Source: Erythrobacter insulae (lineage in GTDB: Bacteria > Pseudomonadota > Alphaproteobacteria > Sphingomonadales > Sphingomonadaceae). Taken from it: a DNA stretch of 64,000 nucleotides. Positions 62,730-64,000 of this stretch are shown here, piece after piece (position 1 is the first letter of the stretch; every line of letters begins with the position of its first letter). A program made the position numbers and the translations under genes. The stretch lies in NCBI RefSeq assembly GCF_007004095.1, contig NZ_VHJK01000001.1, positions 248,001 to 312,000 on the forward strand. Direction: 5' to 3'. Below the pieces are notes generated by a model. That model did not search any database, was not told the DNA's origin, and was given only the letters and a program-made list of their open reading frames with translations.

Positions 62730-63176
62730 TCAGCCGAGCTGGCCGGCATTGTCGGCAATCGAGGCAAATAGGATCGAGGCGACGGCGATGATCCAGGTTG
62801 CCATTGCAATCGGCATCGCTTCGAACGCGAATGGGTTGATAGAAAGGGACAATTGGTAGGCCGACGTTCCGATCAATCCGATAACTGCCACAACGAAGGC
62901 CTGAATCGCCCAGCTGGATCTAAGCAGCAACATGGCGCTACCAGCAATACAGCCCCAAACAGTTAGCGCCCAAAATGCACTTGCCCAGATCGGGTAGGAC
63001 GCAAAGTGCGCCAATTCTGCCGACGCCGTGTGTGGATCACCCAGAATACCAAATTGGACCGCCAAAAACCGCGCAGCACCGTATAGCGCCCAGATCAACG
63101 TCAGTCCGCCGACAAACCTGATCTGAAGGGTGCCCGTCTGGCCGATCATTGGTTCGTTTTGCATTGCGAGTTCCAT
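62730..63176 (-). CDS. Four-helix membrane protein, paralog of the following gene
   Basis: 148 residues from ATG 63176; the ATG at 63179 is equally possible but lies too close to GGAGG. Predicted helices at ~20-42, ~62-80, ~86-104 and ~117-138. The core motif SYPIWASAFWALTVWGCIAG and the arginine-bearing LLLRSSWAIQAFVVAVIGL repeat those of the gene at 62149-62577 (overall identity looks moderate, perhaps a third). Function unknown. PadR lies directly upstream on the same strand, and an operator-like palindrome is in between. Confidence 0.8.
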   Translation of the reverse strand: MELAMQNEPMIGQTGTLQIRFVGGLTLIWALYGAARFLAVQFGILGDPHTASAELAHFASYPIWASAFWALTVWGCIAGSAMLLLRSSWAIQAFVVAVIGLIGTSAYQLSLSINPFAFEAMPIAMATWIIAVASILFASIADNAGQLG

Positions 63177-63266
63177 CATGCCCTCCAAGGGGTTTTGTTT
63201 TGTTATTATGGAACCTCTGATAGCGGACAGATATGAACGCACCGCCAAATATTAGTGCTTCGAAAT

Positions 63267-63282
63267 GGTTAATGCCTTAACC
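63267..63282. promoter_or_regulatory. Perfect palindrome upstream of the membrane-protein gene, candidate operator
   Basis: GGTTAATGCCTTAACC consists of 6-bp arms GGTTAA and TTAACC with four bases between. It lies about 90 bp upstream of the membrane-protein start and just after padR. The TTAACC half also resembles CtrA half-sites. Which regulator binds is unknown. Confidence 0.4.
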
Positions 63283-63316
63283 GGCCGCTGTTCACGCTTT
63301 TGCAGACAGCAGCCGG
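63281..63316 (-). terminator. Imperfect hairpin after padR
   Basis: Arms CCGGCCGCTGT (63281-63291) and ACAGCAGCCGG (63306-63316) pair with one mismatch. It follows the padR stop on the minus strand but lacks a good T-run, so termination may be partial. Confidence 0.45.
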
Positions 63317-63327
63317 TTCTGTGCGGC

Positions 63328-63972
63328 TCACATCCGCTCGATTCGCTTGGATACCTCGTCAATAATATCGACGATCTGGTCAATCGCGGTTTTATCGAGC
63401 TTGCCGCTCGCCGCGCGATTTTTAAGGACATTGGCAAGATTGCCCATCGCCCGAAACAGATCGGGTGATTTTTCCTTCACACGCTCTGCGCGGTCGCCGT
63501 GTTCTGTCAGGCGGCCCATCAATTGCTCCACCTCATCGGCGCGCTCTTCAAGTTCGGCCACACCGGTTTTCGTGGCTTTGAACGGCTTTTTACCGCCGGT
63601 GTCCTCGTCTTTTTCCTTGTTCTTGGGCTTGGCCTGTTTGATCTGGCCTTCTTCCTCAAGCATTTGCAGCGTCGGATAGACCGCCCCCGGGCTCGGCGCG
63701 TATCCGCCGCCCGTCATATCTTCAATTGCACGAATCAGCTCATAACCGTGGCGCGGTTCTTCGTTGATGAGCGCAAGCAGAGCGAGGCGCAGCTCGCCTT
63801 GACCAAACATCCGGCCGCGGCGTTTGCTCCGGCGCGGGCCGTCCTGCCAATTGCGGCTGCGCCGCTGACGTTGCTCGCCACTGTCCCACTCGCTCGCCGC
63901 CGAAGCCGCCATCATTGCGATCATCGGGCCGAGATTGTTCCAGCCGCCTTTGCCATATTTCTGCCAAGTCAT
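63328..63972 (-). CDS. PadR-family transcriptional regulator
   Basis: 214 residues. The first ~55 are a basic extension (QRQRRSRNWQDGPRRSKRRG) unusual for PadR. The winged helix follows at ~56-140: LRLALLALINEEPRHGYELI, then the recognition helix and wing in GGGYAPSPGAVYPTLQMLEE. Inside or just after the wing is a Lys-rich stretch (QAKPKNKEKDEDTGGKKPFK) that lengthens it. The C-terminal helices (~145-214) form the dimer domain. GGAG lies about ten bases upstream of the ATG. The two membrane-protein genes downstream are the natural targets. Confidence 0.9.
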   Translation of the reverse strand: MTWQKYGKGGWNNLGPMIAMMAASAASEWDSGEQRQRRSRNWQDGPRRSKRRGRMFGQGELRLALLALINEEPRHGYELIRAIEDMTGGGYAPSPGAVYPTLQMLEEEGQIKQAKPKNKEKDEDTGGKKPFKATKTGVAELEERADEVEQLMGRLTEHGDRAERVKEKSPDLFRAMGNLANVLKNRAASGKLDKTAIDQIVDIIDEVSKRIERM

Positions 63973-64000
63973 AACTTCTTACTCCAGACTACTTTTGATA

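Overview
The window looks like the chromosome of a marine alphaproteobacterium of the Sphingomonadales, most likely Erythrobacteraceae. This rests on gene content: a CcrM-type methyltransferase with GANTC sites in its own upstream region, pckA divergent from a ChvI/ChvG two-component pair followed by a regulatory PTS (short HPr kinase, RapZ, EIIA-Man, HPr), a UrcA-family protein, DUF885 and M14 exported peptidases and a TonB protein. Genes are tightly packed on both strands, often with 4-bp ATGA overlaps. There is no insertion sequence, integrase, CRISPR array or rRNA; the only RNA gene seen is one tRNA-Val. Starts were chosen from ribosome-binding sites, signal peptides and family N-termini, so many genes are shorter than the longest open frame.

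Layout. 1-5.3 kb (minus strand): the 5' tip of an unknown gene, folP, an outer-membrane beta-barrel, ccrM with a signal-dense upstream region, a Ca2+/Na+ antiporter and rnhB. 5.3-10.4 kb (plus): a lipoprotein sugar dehydrogenase whose start codon overlaps that of rnhB, then GNAT, DUF1285, CoA-pyrophosphatase, CCA-adding enzyme and an exported two-repeat protein. 10.4-12.8 kb: parC. 12.8-14.9 kb: the most accessory-looking stretch, about 635 bp without a gene followed by an A/T-richer gene for an unrecognised 511-residue protein. 15-16.5 kb: a bacterial voltage-gated sodium channel and a DJ-1/PfpI protein. 16.6-24 kb: a very large M14 peptidase, an operon of two cysteine desulfurases and a ferredoxin, an alpha/beta hydrolase, TonB and small proteins. 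24-30 kb: a DUF885 Tat lipoprotein, a cyclic-nucleotide-domain/thioredoxin-reductase-like fusion, an amber-interrupted reading frame and an exported HExxH/TPR protein. 30-32 kb: two DUF937-type proteins and an endonuclease/exonuclease/phosphatase protein.

32-39.4 kb is the carbon/envelope signalling block: pckA, chvI, chvG, hprK, rapZ, EIIA-Man, HPr, then an rRNA/tRNA 2'-O-methyltransferase. 39.5-46.3 kb: UrcA protein, rmuC, def and recR on the minus strand; fmt, a small unknown envelope protein and truA on the plus strand, coupled by ATGA overlaps; then a medium-chain dehydrogenase. 46.4-52 kb: asparaginase, tRNA-Val(UAC), a TlpA lipoprotein whose start codon overlaps that of argH, then argH, a LptM-like lipoprotein, lysA and a siroheme-synthase-like protein with a relict methyltransferase domain. 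52-54.7 kb: a pseudo-receiver/MarR fusion, a sigma factor with its DUF6768 membrane partner, and an L,D-transpeptidase. 54.7-60.8 kb (minus): purA, ridA, hisZ, and serC-serA behind a structured leader. 60.9-64 kb: a glycosyltransferase, two paralogous four-helix membrane proteins and a PadR regulator.

The most interesting items are the unknown protein at 13394-14929, the ccrM upstream region (six GANTC sites, a perfect DnaA box and a near-consensus CtrA box in 176 bp), two independent divergent pairs whose start codons share CATG, the relict SUMT domain in the siroheme protein and the PadR-linked paralog pair.
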